Source: an uncultured beta proteobacterium
GTDB taxonomy: Bacteria; Pseudomonadota; Gammaproteobacteria; Burkholderiales; Burkholderiaceae
NCBI GenBank assembly: GCA_903930665.1
Contig: CAIYZI010000284.1
Span: 1-11,096, forward strand
Length of the DNA: 11,096 bases
Direction: 5' to 3'
Of this stretch, positions 1 through 6,736 are shown one piece after another. Within the stretch, counting starts at the first letter, position 1. Each line of letters begins with the position of its first letter. Under the pieces are notes generated by a model. It made no database searches. It worked only from the letters and a program-made list of their open reading frames with translations, and had not been told where the DNA came from. The translations under genes were made by a program, and so were the position numbers.

Positions 1-1
1 A

Positions 2-178
2 ATCTGGAGTGGGTCGATGATGCTTGAACATCTTGGTTATCCCGAAGCAGGAAAAGCCATTTTTACTGCAATTGAGAAGGTCTTAGTTGCTGGTCCTGGA
101 CATGCACCCTTAACTCCGGATCTAGGTGGCACTGCTAAGACTGATGATTTGGGTAAGGCGATTACTGCAGCGATTTAA
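2..178 (+). CDS. C-terminal fragment of an isocitrate/isopropylmalate/tartrate dehydrogenase family enzyme (5' truncated by window edge)
   Basis: Reading from base 2 gives 58 in-frame residues ending in TAA at 176-178. They begin IWSGSMMLEHLG and continue through AIEKVLVAGPG, LTPDLGGTAKT and DLGKAI. This is the C-terminal pattern of NAD-dependent beta-decarboxylating dehydrogenases (3-isopropylmalate, isocitrate, tartrate/D-malate): a WxxxMMLxxLG helix, an AIExVL helix and a TPDLGGxAxTxDLG loop. These enzymes oxidise a 2-hydroxy acid and then decarboxylate it. The substrate-specifying residues lie outside the window. The LTPDLGGTAKT ending resembles tartrate/D-malate dehydrogenases (TtuC/YeaU type) more than LeuB, so I lean that way without naming the gene. 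An intrinsic terminator follows 34 bases after the stop. Confidence 0.8.
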   Translation: MWSGSMMLEHLGYPEAGKAIFTAIEKVLVAGPGHAPLTPDLGGTAKTDDLGKAITAAI

Positions 179-194
179 GCAATTATTAAGACTC

Positions 195-905
195 TTAAAG
201 AGCGACTAAAGAAGGACTCCATACGGGGTCCTTTTTACTTGCCTTAGCAATCTCTGCTAAAACCTTTTCATGCAGTTGGCAATCTTCGGCAGTGGCAAGC
301 AGAAGCTTGAGATCGGTTGGTAATGGTTTTATCTGGCCCGAGGAATCAGTGCCTACGGTGTAATCAATCAGATCAATGGAGAGGTCTTCTTGACCCCTAG
401 TCATTGCTACATAGACTTCAGCCAACAGCTGAGCATCCAAGAGCGCGCCGTGCAAAGTGCGGTGTTGGTTGCTAATGGCGAAACGTTCGCAAAGCGCATC
501 CAAAGAATTTCGTTTGCCCGGGAACATCTGACGCGCATCTAAGAGGGTATCGGTAATCTTTGCCGCCAAGCCTCTAAAAGGAGGGCGCTTTAATAGGGCG
601 AATTCATTATCCAAAAACCCTAAGTCAAAGGCTGCGTTATGAATCACGATTTCTGCACCATCTACAAATTCAATGAGCTGATCAACAATATTTGCAAATA
701 TTGGTTTATCTGATAAAAATTCACGAGATAAACCGTGAACGGCAAAAGCGCCCGCATCAATGTCGCGCTCAGGATTGATGTAGTAATGGAAGGTGCGATC
801 AGTAAGGCGCCGCCCTACCATTTCTACGCAGCCGATTTCAATAATGCGATCGCCTGTAGCAGGGTTCAGACCTGTTGTTTCCGTATCGAGAATCACTTGA
901 CGCAT
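195..905 (-). CDS. dnaQ: DNA polymerase III epsilon subunit, 3'-5' proofreading exonuclease
   Basis: This 236-residue protein is a DEDDh exonuclease that removes mispaired bases during replication as part of the Pol III core with alpha and theta. Visible motifs are Exo I DTETTGL (D7, E9), VHGL (H57), Exo II HNAAFDLGFLDNE (D94) and Exo III HGALLDAQLLAEVY (H152, D157). The H-to-D spacing matches the H162/D167 pair of the E. coli protein. The exonuclease domain fills about residues 1-170. The remainder is the linker and C-terminal tail that in E. coli binds the alpha PHP domain, and the overall length is normal. The ATG is 3 bases after the efflux permease stop. A good Shine-Dalgarno site lies inside that upstream gene, implying translational coupling. 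No separate promoter is evident to me, although one could lie inside the permease gene. The 3' end overlaps an opposing terminator. Confidence 0.96.
   Translation of the reverse strand: MRQVILDTETTGLNPATGDRIIEIGCVEMVGRRLTDRTFHYYINPERDIDAGAFAVHGLSREFLSDKPIFANIVDQLIEFVDGAEIVIHNAAFDLGFLDNEFALLKRPPFRGLAAKITDTLLDARQMFPGKRNSLDALCERFAISNQHRTLHGALLDAQLLAEVYVAMTRGQEDLSIDLIDYTVGTDSSGQIKPLPTDLKLLLATAEDCQLHEKVLAEIAKASKKDPVWSPSLVAL
212..236 (+). terminator. Intrinsic terminator of the dehydrogenase gene, embedded in the 3' end of dnaQ
   Basis: A 9-bp stem (212-220 with 225-233, one internal T-G wobble) has a 4-base ATAC loop and runs into TTTTT at 232-236. This is a standard rho-independent terminator for rightward transcription. 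It lies within the last codons of the convergent dnaQ (residues about 225-231). Read leftward, the same hairpin is followed by the weaker U-rich stretch TTCTTTAG, so it could act partly in both directions. Confidence 0.8.
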
Positions 906-908
906 AGT

Positions 909-3900
909 TTAGGTTCCTTCAAGAACAGATTCAGGTATTTCCAGTGGGCCTGTACCGGCGTATTTATCAAGATAGAGATAAATTACTGGGGTAATGATTA
1001 GGGTCACAAATTGCGAGAAGATCAAACCGCCAGCCACGCTAATGCCTAGTGGTTGACGTAACTCTGCGCCAGCACCAATTCCAAAGGCTATGGGGAGAGC
1101 TCCCATAAGAGCTGCAACGGTCGTCATCATAATTGGGCGGAAACGCAATATACACGCTTCACGAATGGCCTTTTCTGGCGATAGACCTCGGTTGCGTTGT
1201 GCATCCAAAGCAAAGTCAATCATCAAAATTGCATTCTTTTTCACGATACCAATCAAGAGCAAGATACCAATAGATGCTATCACGGTGAGCTCAAATCCAA
1301 AGATGCGCAAAGCTAAAATCGCCCCAATTGCCGCAGAGGGTAATCCTGCCAAAATTGTCAGTGGATGAATGTAGCTCTCATAAAGAACGCCTAGAAGAAT
1401 GTAAATCACCCCAAGGGCTACCAAAATCAAAATCATCTGACCAGATTGATTGCTTTTGAAAACGGCTGCATCTCCGCCGTAACTGGTGATGATAGAGGGG
1501 GGTAGGCCAATCTCTTTGGTGAAATCCTCTATCTTCTTGGTGGCGTCGCCAAGAAAGATGTCTGGTGCTAAGTTGAATGACAGGGTAACCGCAGGAATTT
1601 GTCCCTGATGGTTCACAGCAGTCGGACCTACAGTGCGAACAAAGCTGGCAACGCTAGATAGCGGAACCAATTTATCGGTTGCACGCCCACGCACATAAAC
1701 CTTGTTTAAGTCTGACTCATACTGACGATCCTCTTCAGCCGTTTCTAAAATTGCGTAATAAGTGTTAACCGGAGTGTAGATGGTTGAAACCTGACGCTCG
1801 CCGAATGAAGAGTACAGAGCCGCTCGAATATCAGCAATGGTAACGCCAGCATTAGCTGCTTGCTCTCGATTAATTTTGATTTGCACATTTAAACCCTTTA
1901 ATTGAGAGTCACTGGTTACATCTCGGAAGATTGGATCGGCACGCATTTTCTGCATGAGCTTGTCGGCCCATTCATTTACGCCTTCAAAGCCTACACTTTG
2001 CAAGGTAAACTGATAGCGACTTTTACTGCTTTTGCCGCCGAGCTGTAAATTTTGCACGGGTCGCATATAAACCTGTAGTCCTGGAAGCTCCTTAAATCTT
2101 GCGCGCAGACCTTCCATTACCAGAGACATTTTTTGACGGTCAGATTTTGCTTTAAGAATAATAAAAATACGACCGGTATTGGTGCCTGAGCTTGCACCAC
2201 CACCAATTACGGAGATTGAGCTTTCAACATTAGGATCTGAGTTCACTAACGCCGCTGCTTGATCCTGTAATGCCAACATGGACTTAAAGGAAATATCTTC
2301 AGCCGCTTCAGTGGTAGCCAGAATTTGCCCAATATCCTCTTCTGGGAAGAAGCCTTTTGGGCTATAGATAAACAGCACGATCGTAATGACAAAGCTGGCG
2401 ATTGCACCCCATAAGACTTTCTTGCGATTTCTTAGGGCCAGATCTAAATAATGGACGTAGGTTTTGAGCATCCAATCAAATACGCGGTCAAACTTTTTGT
2501 TGATTGCGTATTCTTTAGCGTGTTGTCCAGGTTTTGGTAAAAAACGACTGCACAACATAGGAACAACCGTTAGTGAGACGAGAGCTGATACCAGAATAGA
2601 TAAGGATACGACTACAGCGAATTCTCTAAAGAGAAGGCCGATAGGACCAGCCATAAAGAATAAGGGGATAAATACAGCGACTAAAGAAATTGAAATAGAG
2701 ATGATGGTGAATCCAACTTCTTTACTTCCCTTAAGAGAGGCCTTTAGAGGATCCATGCCTTCTTCGATATAGCGAATGATATTTTCTAAAACCACAATCG
2801 CATCATCAACTACCAATCCCACAGCCAAAGTAATACCCAGCAAGGAAATGTTATCCAGGCTGTAACCAAGGAAGTAAAGCAAAAAGAATGCCCCAATCAA
2901 GGAGATGGGTAGGCTGATAGATGGGATAACTGTTGCTGAGACGTGCTTAAGAAAAAGGAAAATCACCAAAACCACCAATAGCACAGTGAGAGCTAAGGTG
3001 AAATTGACATCGTGAATCGCTTCAATAATCGAGAGCGAGCGATCATTAAGAAGTTGTAATTTAATTGACGCAGGCATTTGCTTTTGCAATTGCGGAATCA
3101 GCGCCTTAATAGAGTTGACGACCTCTACGGTATTAGCGCTAGGTTGGCGTAAGACGGCAATGGCAACAGATCGCTCGCCACCAGCAGTAGCCCAAGTTTT
3201 GACATCCTCATAACTTTGCGTCACTTCTGCTACATCTTTGAGGTAGATTGGCAAACCATTTTTTTGGCTAATGACGAGTTCTGCAAATTCTTCTGGTTTC
3301 ACCAGCTGAGGGTTTGCGTAAATTGTGATGGATTGACGTGGACCATCGAGCACGCCAACAGGGCTGTTGGTATTGGCTTTATTGACGGCAGTAGCAACGT
3401 CGTCCATGGTGAGATTGCGGTTGGCTAAGGCATCCGGATGGACACGAATGCGAACTGCATACCTCTTAGCGCCATAGACCAAAACCTGAGCTACACCGCT
3501 AATTGTAGAAAGGTTAGGGGAAAGCAAGTTTTCCGCATAGTCATTCAAGTCCGACAAGTTCACAGAGGGTGAACTCATACGCACAACTAAGACTGGAGTA
3601 TCTGCAGGATTCACTTTTCGATAAGATGGTGGAATCGTCATCTCGATAGGAAGGCGTTTTTGCGCACGCAGCATGGCAGCTTGCACATCAACTGCAGCTT
3701 TATCGATATCTCTATCGTTATTAAACTCCAGCGTGATGTTGGTGGTTCCTAGGAAATTGCTTGAGCTAATGACAGAAATGCCATCGATGGTGGCAAACTC
3801 TTTTTCAAGTGGGAGAGCTACTGAAGCTGCCATATTTTCCGGGGATGCTCCAGGCAAAGTCCCGCTGACAGAAATAACAGGGGAGTTAAAACTTGGAAGG

Positions 3901-4007
3901 GCAGCGACAGGAATTTTAAGGTAGGCGACTGAGCCTGCAATGACGGTTGCTATCGAAAGCAACACCGTCATTGCAGGCCGCCGAATGCATAATTCGGAGA
4001 TATTCAT
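909..4007 (-). CDS. RND family multidrug efflux permease, MdtB/MdtC (HAE1) type
   Basis: This 1032-residue inner-membrane proton/substrate antiporter is expected to be a trimer that feeds a periplasmic adaptor and an outer-membrane channel. The N-terminus (ELCIRRPAMTVLL, first membrane helix about 10-30) and the porter region LPGASPENMA (51-60) are typical. Helix 4 has GLVVDDAIVVLEN with the proton-relay pair D401/D402. Helix 10 has GIVKKNAILMIDFA, with K924 as the equivalent of AcrB K940. RFRPIMMTT near 955-963 carries R957, like AcrB R971. The segment EVGFTIISISISLVAVFIPL (430-449) and the overall order closely recall MdtC. Twelve membrane segments and two large periplasmic loops fit the length. 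The ATG is 8 bases after the adaptor stop. The upstream sequence is A-rich with only a weak ribosome site, so coupling to the adaptor is likely. MdtABC uses two different permeases, but only one is present here. Substrates cannot be read from the sequence. Confidence 0.95.
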   Translation of the reverse strand: MNISELCIRRPAMTVLLSIATVIAGSVAYLKIPVAALPSFNSPVISVSGTLPGASPENMAASVALPLEKEFATIDGISVISSSNFLGTTNITLEFNNDRDIDKAAVDVQAAMLRAQKRLPIEMTIPPSYRKVNPADTPVLVVRMSSPSVNLSDLNDYAENLLSPNLSTISGVAQVLVYGAKRYAVRIRVHPDALANRNLTMDDVATAVNKANTNSPVGVLDGPRQSITIYANPQLVKPEEFAELVISQKNGLPIYLKDVAEVTQSYEDVKTWATAGGERSVAIAVLRQPSANTVEVVNSIKALIPQLQKQMPASIKLQLLNDRSLSIIEAIHDVNFTLALTVLLVVLVIFLFLKHVSATVIPSISLPISLIGAFFLLYFLGYSLDNISLLGITLAVGLVVDDAIVVLENIIRYIEEGMDPLKASLKGSKEVGFTIISISISLVAVFIPLFFMAGPIGLLFREFAVVVSLSILVSALVSLTVVPMLCSRFLPKPGQHAKEYAINKKFDRVFDWMLKTYVHYLDLALRNRKKVLWGAIASFVITIVLFIYSPKGFFPEEDIGQILATTEAAEDISFKSMLALQDQAAALVNSDPNVESSISVIGGGASSGTNTGRIFIILKAKSDRQKMSLVMEGLRARFKELPGLQVYMRPVQNLQLGGKSSKSRYQFTLQSVGFEGVNEWADKLMQKMRADPIFRDVTSDSQLKGLNVQIKINREQAANAGVTIADIRAALYSSFGERQVSTIYTPVNTYYAILETAEEDRQYESDLNKVYVRGRATDKLVPLSSVASFVRTVGPTAVNHQGQIPAVTLSFNLAPDIFLGDATKKIEDFTKEIGLPPSIITSYGGDAAVFKSNQSGQMILILVALGVIYILLGVLYESYIHPLTILAGLPSAAIGAILALRIFGFELTVIASIGILLLIGIVKKNAILMIDFALDAQRNRGLSPEKAIREACILRFRPIMMTTVAALMGALPIAFGIGAGAELRQPLGISVAGGLIFSQFVTLIITPVIYLYLDKYAGTGPLEIPESVLEGT
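914..919 (-). promoter_or_regulatory. Ribosome binding site of dnaQ inside the permease gene
   Basis: On the minus strand AAGGAA lies 8 bases upstream of the dnaQ ATG (903-905) and overlaps the last codons of the RND permease, whose stop is at 909-911. It is the clearest Shine-Dalgarno site of the leftward block. It supports both the chosen dnaQ start and expression of dnaQ from the efflux transcript. Confidence 0.7.
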
Positions 4008-4015
4008 TTTTTTAC

Positions 4016-5302
4016 TTAACTTGGGTTTGTAGTCAGAGTTGGTGAGGCAGTCTTAGATTCGCGAATCTTGCCACCTGGACGTAAATTTTGTTTGCCTTCA
4101 ACAACGACGCGATCACCTGTGGTAATACCATCAACTACGGCTTGACCTTGGTACTCATAAAGCACTTTGACTGGCTTTGATACAGCTTTATCGTCTTTAT
4201 CAACGATGTAAACGACCTTCCCTCTTGGGCTCATGATGATCGCTTGAGAGGGAATTGCTAAAGCATCTTTAAGGGTGTTGGCACTCAGAAATACGCGTGC
4301 AAATTGCCCTGGTAATAAAGTCATTGCTTCATTAGGAATTTGTGCCTTTACTCGTACCGCTCCAATAGAGGGGTCTACTTGGTTATCAATCACCAAGACT
4401 TTGCCGTCATAGGTTTTTTTGCCCGAATCGCCGACGGTCACTTGTACCGAGAGTGCTTCACCATCGAGTTGATTTTCCAAGATTGTAGGAATGTCTTTTT
4501 CAGGAATGATGAACTGAACATTAATGGGGTTTAACTGAGTAATGGTCACCATTGCACCTACGCTAGATGTAGCGGTAGAGCTGGTTGATGTTGACACTAC
4601 GTTGCTTGCTTGGACCAGTGAGCCAAGGAAGACGTTCACAATACCGGCGCGACCATCTATTGGGGATTTGATGTAATCAAAAGAAAGCTGAACCTCAGCG
4701 GCCTTAGCTGCAGCCATTGCTGATTTAGCGTTAGCCGAGGTAGTTTCTAAACCTGCCTTGGAAATAAAATTCTTGGCTACCAACTCTTTGGCACGTAAAT
4801 ATTGGCTTTGTGCATCATCGGCTAGTGCTTTGAGTTTCTCGTAATTCGCTTTGTCATTTCGATCATCAAGTACAAAAAGTAAGTCACCTGCTTTAACCTC
4901 TTGCCCATCCTTTACCAAAATTTTAGATACGGTATTGGTGATCATTGGACGAATATCCACAATATTGTTCGAAACAATCGTTCCAGTTGCCTCGATAATT
5001 AGGGGGATATCTTTTTTCTCGACAACTACTGTTGTCACCGTCACTGGCCCGCCAACTTTATCGGCGCTTGGGAAAAGGTAATCGTAAGTTTTGGAGCCAG
5101 AGTACAAAACAATCAGGATCAACAAAATACGCCATTTGTATTCAGAAACAAAGGTCTTCACCTTGCCTAAATCCATTTGTTTGAGCTTTTGTAACTGAGG
5201 AGAATATTTTTTCCAGAGGGCGCATAGGCGCGTCTTGCTCTGATTTTTGAGATTGACTAGCTTGGCGAATAAATTATCGAGTGTGGATTCTATTTTTGAC
5301 AC
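4016..5302 (-). CDS. RND efflux periplasmic adaptor (membrane fusion protein), MdtA-like
   Basis: This 428-residue HlyD/MdtA-family adaptor bridges the RND permease to an outer-membrane channel. One membrane anchor lies at about 57-70 (YKWRILLILIVLYSG) and there is no lipobox. It is followed by a beta-barrel/lipoyl half (EATGTIVSNNIVDIRP; VKDGQEVKAGDLLFVLDD, about 130-147), a short alpha-hairpin (about 150-205), and the second lipoyl half IKSPIDGRAG (211-220). The C-terminal barrel carries NPINVQF, PGQFARVFL and IPSQAI. Oddities are a Ser/Thr-rich insert at about 236-248 and a 56-residue basic cytoplasmic segment before the anchor. The ORF begins with GTG at 5300-5302, and M43 would give a more usual 14-residue lead. 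Neither start has a strong ribosome site. It is the first gene after the rnhA hairpin and is coupled to the permease, 8 bases downstream. No outer-membrane channel gene is in view. Confidence 0.93.
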   Translation of the reverse strand: MSKIESTLDNLFAKLVNLKNQSKTRLCALWKKYSPQLQKLKQMDLGKVKTFVSEYKWRILLILIVLYSGSKTYDYLFPSADKVGGPVTVTTVVVEKKDIPLIIEATGTIVSNNIVDIRPMITNTVSKILVKDGQEVKAGDLLFVLDDRNDKANYEKLKALADDAQSQYLRAKELVAKNFISKAGLETTSANAKSAMAAAKAAEVQLSFDYIKSPIDGRAGIVNVFLGSLVQASNVVSTSTSSTATSSVGAMVTITQLNPINVQFIIPEKDIPTILENQLDGEALSVQVTVGDSGKKTYDGKVLVIDNQVDPSIGAVRVKAQIPNEAMTLLPGQFARVFLSANTLKDALAIPSQAIIMSPRGKVVYIVDKDDKAVSKPVKVLYEYQGQAVVDGITTGDRVVVEGKQNLRPGGKIRESKTASPTLTTNPS

Positions 5303-5320
5303 GGTCTTATTTTTCTTGGT

Positions 5321-5326
5321 TTTATA
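5321..5326 (-). promoter_or_regulatory. Possible -10 element for the efflux-dnaQ unit
   Basis: In the 123-base gap between rnhA and the adaptor, the minus strand carries TATAAA about 18 bases before the GTG start. I see no acceptable -35 hexamer 16-18 bases upstream. Nearby are the 10-base palindrome TTTGGCCAAA and a small CCAG-AAC-CTGG inverted repeat (5352-5362) that could be operator-like. This is a weak candidate, offered because the hairpin after rnhA implies that the efflux genes need their own start. Confidence 0.25.
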
Positions 5327-5383
5327 AGGCTTTGGCCAAAAAATGGCTTACCCAGAACCTGGCTATTCTCTCATAAGACTATC

Positions 5384-5410
5384 AAAAATGTGCCCATGAA
5401 ATGGGCGCAC
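5384..5410 (-). terminator. Terminator-like hairpin after rnhA
   Basis: On the minus strand GCCCAT pairs with ATGGGC around a TTC loop. The stem extends past one C/A mismatch by two or three more pairs and is followed directly by TTTTT (complement of 5384-5388). It sits 16 bases after the rnhA stop and probably separates methyltransferase-rnhA from efflux-dnaQ. The mismatch makes readthrough possible. Confidence 0.6.
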
Positions 5411-5425
5411 TATCCACTGTCTTTT

Positions 5426-5917
5426 CTATCTCGGTTTGAGTAAAAATTCTTCGACGCCCTTGTTTGCAAGTTGATCTGCTAACTCGTTTCCGGGGTGTCC
5501 GTTATGGCCTCTCACCCAATGCCAAGAGATCTGGTGATCGGGGAGAAGGGTATCCAATTCTTGCCATAAATCCGCATTTTTGACCGGATCTTTGCTGGCG
5601 GTTTTCCAGCCACGTTTTTTCCATCCCTCCAGCCATTCTGTCACTCCTTTTTGGACGTATTGGGAGTCGGTCCAAAGTTCTACTGAGCTTCTTTGCTTGA
5701 GAGCGCGTAGGGCGAAGATGACAGCGCTGATTTCCATGCGGTTATTGGTGGTGAGCTTCGCTCCGCCGTGGATGTGTTTTTCATGGCCGCCTGAGCGTAA
5801 TACAGCGCCCCAGCCACCTGGCCCTGGATTACCTTTACAGGCGCCGTCTGTATAGATGATGATATGGGGTGCTTCAGGGGATGCTTGAAGTGGTGTTTGG
5901 GGTTTGGTGTGGGGCAT
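5426..5917 (-). CDS. rnhA: Ribonuclease HI
   Basis: This 163-residue cytoplasmic endonuclease cleaves the RNA strand of RNA-DNA hybrids (R-loops, primers). All catalytic residues are visible: D24 in YTDGACKGNPGPGGWG, E62 in NNRMEISA, D84 in WTDSQYV, and H138 and D148 in RGHNGHPGNELAD. Each is offset by exactly 14 from E. coli RNase HI (D10, E48, D70, H124, D134), so the core aligns without gaps at those points. The basic handle region EGWKKRGWKT (97-106) is present. The extra N-terminal 14 residues (Pro/Gln-rich) are unusual but begin at the only suitable ATG. That ATG abuts the methyltransferase stop with no gap (TAA then ATG), which implies translational coupling. The ribosome site is weak. 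A terminator-like hairpin follows. Confidence 0.97.
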   Translation of the reverse strand: MPHTKPQTPLQASPEAPHIIIYTDGACKGNPGPGGWGAVLRSGGHEKHIHGGAKLTTNNRMEISAVIFALRALKQRSSVELWTDSQYVQKGVTEWLEGWKKRGWKTASKDPVKNADLWQELDTLLPDHQISWHWVRGHNGHPGNELADQLANKGVEEFLLKPR

Positions 5918-6730
5918 TTATTTGGTCTTATGTTTACCGTGCTGAAGCTTATTGCGCTCCGCAGCTGGGCTTAATGGTGAAATTGCAGGAATGCGTACGG
6001 GCGTAATTTGCCCAACGAGACGTATGCCTTGATGACGTTTAATAGCTGATACAAGAAAAACCGCGCCAAAGATAGGCCACCACCGATTACCCATGTGCTC
6101 CATAAAGTCCATTCGTCCCATACCCGATTGACCTTGCAGGGGGAGCTTGTAACAGCCGAAGTGTCCACGATCCAGTGAGAAATTGAGTAATTGGAGCCAA
6201 TCTTTAATGCGAATGAGGCTAATGAATTGACTATCTCTTGGCAGGTAGGGTGCGCCAACTAAATGACTTAGATATTGTCTTATTCCCCACAAGCTAGCGG
6301 GATTAAACCCAGCAATAATTAAGCGTCCTTCTGGGCGCAAAACCCGTTCAGCTTCTCTCAAAATTTGGTGTGGATCGGATGAAAACTCTAATACGTGTGG
6401 AAGGATCAATAAATCTAGGCTTTCATTTGCAAAAGGCAGCTCGCTAGAATTTCCTTCAATAACATGATAATTAACTGAAGATAGATGATTTTGACGTTCG
6501 TTAGCGTTAATTAAGAGTGCATGCAAGGGCATGCGGTTTTCTGCCAAGGCATTAATTTGGGGTAAACCAATCTGAACAGCATGAAAACCAAAGACATCTG
6601 CCACGATCTGATCAAAGCATTTCTGTTCCCAGCGCAATACATACCTTCCAGGGGGGGATTGCAGCCACTTCTCCCATGAACTCCATGGTGGTGCAGGCGG
6701 CTGGGATGGGGTAGGGGGGATTGGTATCAT
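5918..6730 (-). CDS. YafS-like class I SAM-dependent methyltransferase domain protein
   Basis: This is a 270-residue Methyltransf_11-type protein. Visible blocks are the N-terminal W-rich SPPGRYVLRWEQ (25-36), the motif I region FGFHAVQIGLP (47-57), ELPFANESLDLLILPHVLEFSSDP (97-120) and EAERVLRPEGRLIIAGFNP (126-144). Further on come the SLWGIRQYL helix and a Trp-rich hydrophobic stretch WWPIFGAVFLVSAI (217-230). The GFNPxSLxGxR pattern and the position beside rnhA and gloB match E. coli YafS and the usual betaproteobacterial neighbour of rnhA. Its substrate is not known to me. Motif I lacks the canonical GxGxG, so SAM binding should not be taken for granted. The Pro-rich N-terminus is fixed by the ATG at 6728-6730: the next in-frame stop lies 24 bases upstream with no other usual start between. 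No Shine-Dalgarno site is seen. Confidence 0.85.
   Translation of the reverse strand: MIPIPPTPSQPPAPPWSSWEKWLQSPPGRYVLRWEQKCFDQIVADVFGFHAVQIGLPQINALAENRMPLHALLINANERQNHLSSVNYHVIEGNSSELPFANESLDLLILPHVLEFSSDPHQILREAERVLRPEGRLIIAGFNPASLWGIRQYLSHLVGAPYLPRDSQFISLIRIKDWLQLLNFSLDRGHFGCYKLPLQGQSGMGRMDFMEHMGNRWWPIFGAVFLVSAIKRHQGIRLVGQITPVRIPAISPLSPAAERNKLQHGKHKTK
6687..6719 (+). other. G-rich tract, possible quadruplex, at the start of the methyltransferase gene
   Basis: The + strand has GG, GG, GG, GG and then GGG (6703-6705), GGGG (6708-6711) and GGGGGG (6714-6719), ending 17 bases before the gloB ATG. A separate run of seven G lies at 6651-6657. On the coding (minus) strand these are Pro codons of the methyltransferase N-terminus. 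Two-tier G-quadruplexes are possible and three-tier ones are marginal, because the fourth G3 run would have to come from the six-G run. Confidence 0.4.
6722..6730 (+). promoter_or_regulatory. Extended -10 promoter element of gloB
   Basis: TGGTATCAT contains the TGn extension followed by TATCAT (5 of 6 to TATAAT). Transcription beginning about 7 bases downstream would start at or next to A6737, the first base of the gloB ATG, giving a leaderless mRNA. The -35 region is G-rich and does not resemble TTGACA, as is tolerated by extended -10 promoters. Nearly the same 14-base sequence recurs at 10988-11001. Confidence 0.45.
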
Positions 6731-6736
6731 CGCTAT

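Noticed and set aside
735..1001. 88-codon rightward frame across the dnaQ/permease junction
   Set aside because: It is antisense to two clear genes, has no ribosome site and no protein-like pattern.
5352..5362. CCAG-AAC-CTGG inverted repeat as a terminator or regulator site
   Set aside because: A stem of only 4 bp with no U-tract and no known match; mentioned only as context for the efflux promoter region.
5971..6258. 95-codon open frame on the minus strand within the methyltransferase gene
   Set aside because: It is in another frame of a well-supported gene and shows no recognisable motif; it is a shadow frame.
6651..6657. Run of seven G as a possible sequencing frameshift in the methyltransferase gene
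   Set aside because: The frame is open and family-like on both sides (WLQSPPGRYVLRWEQ), so no frameshift is needed.
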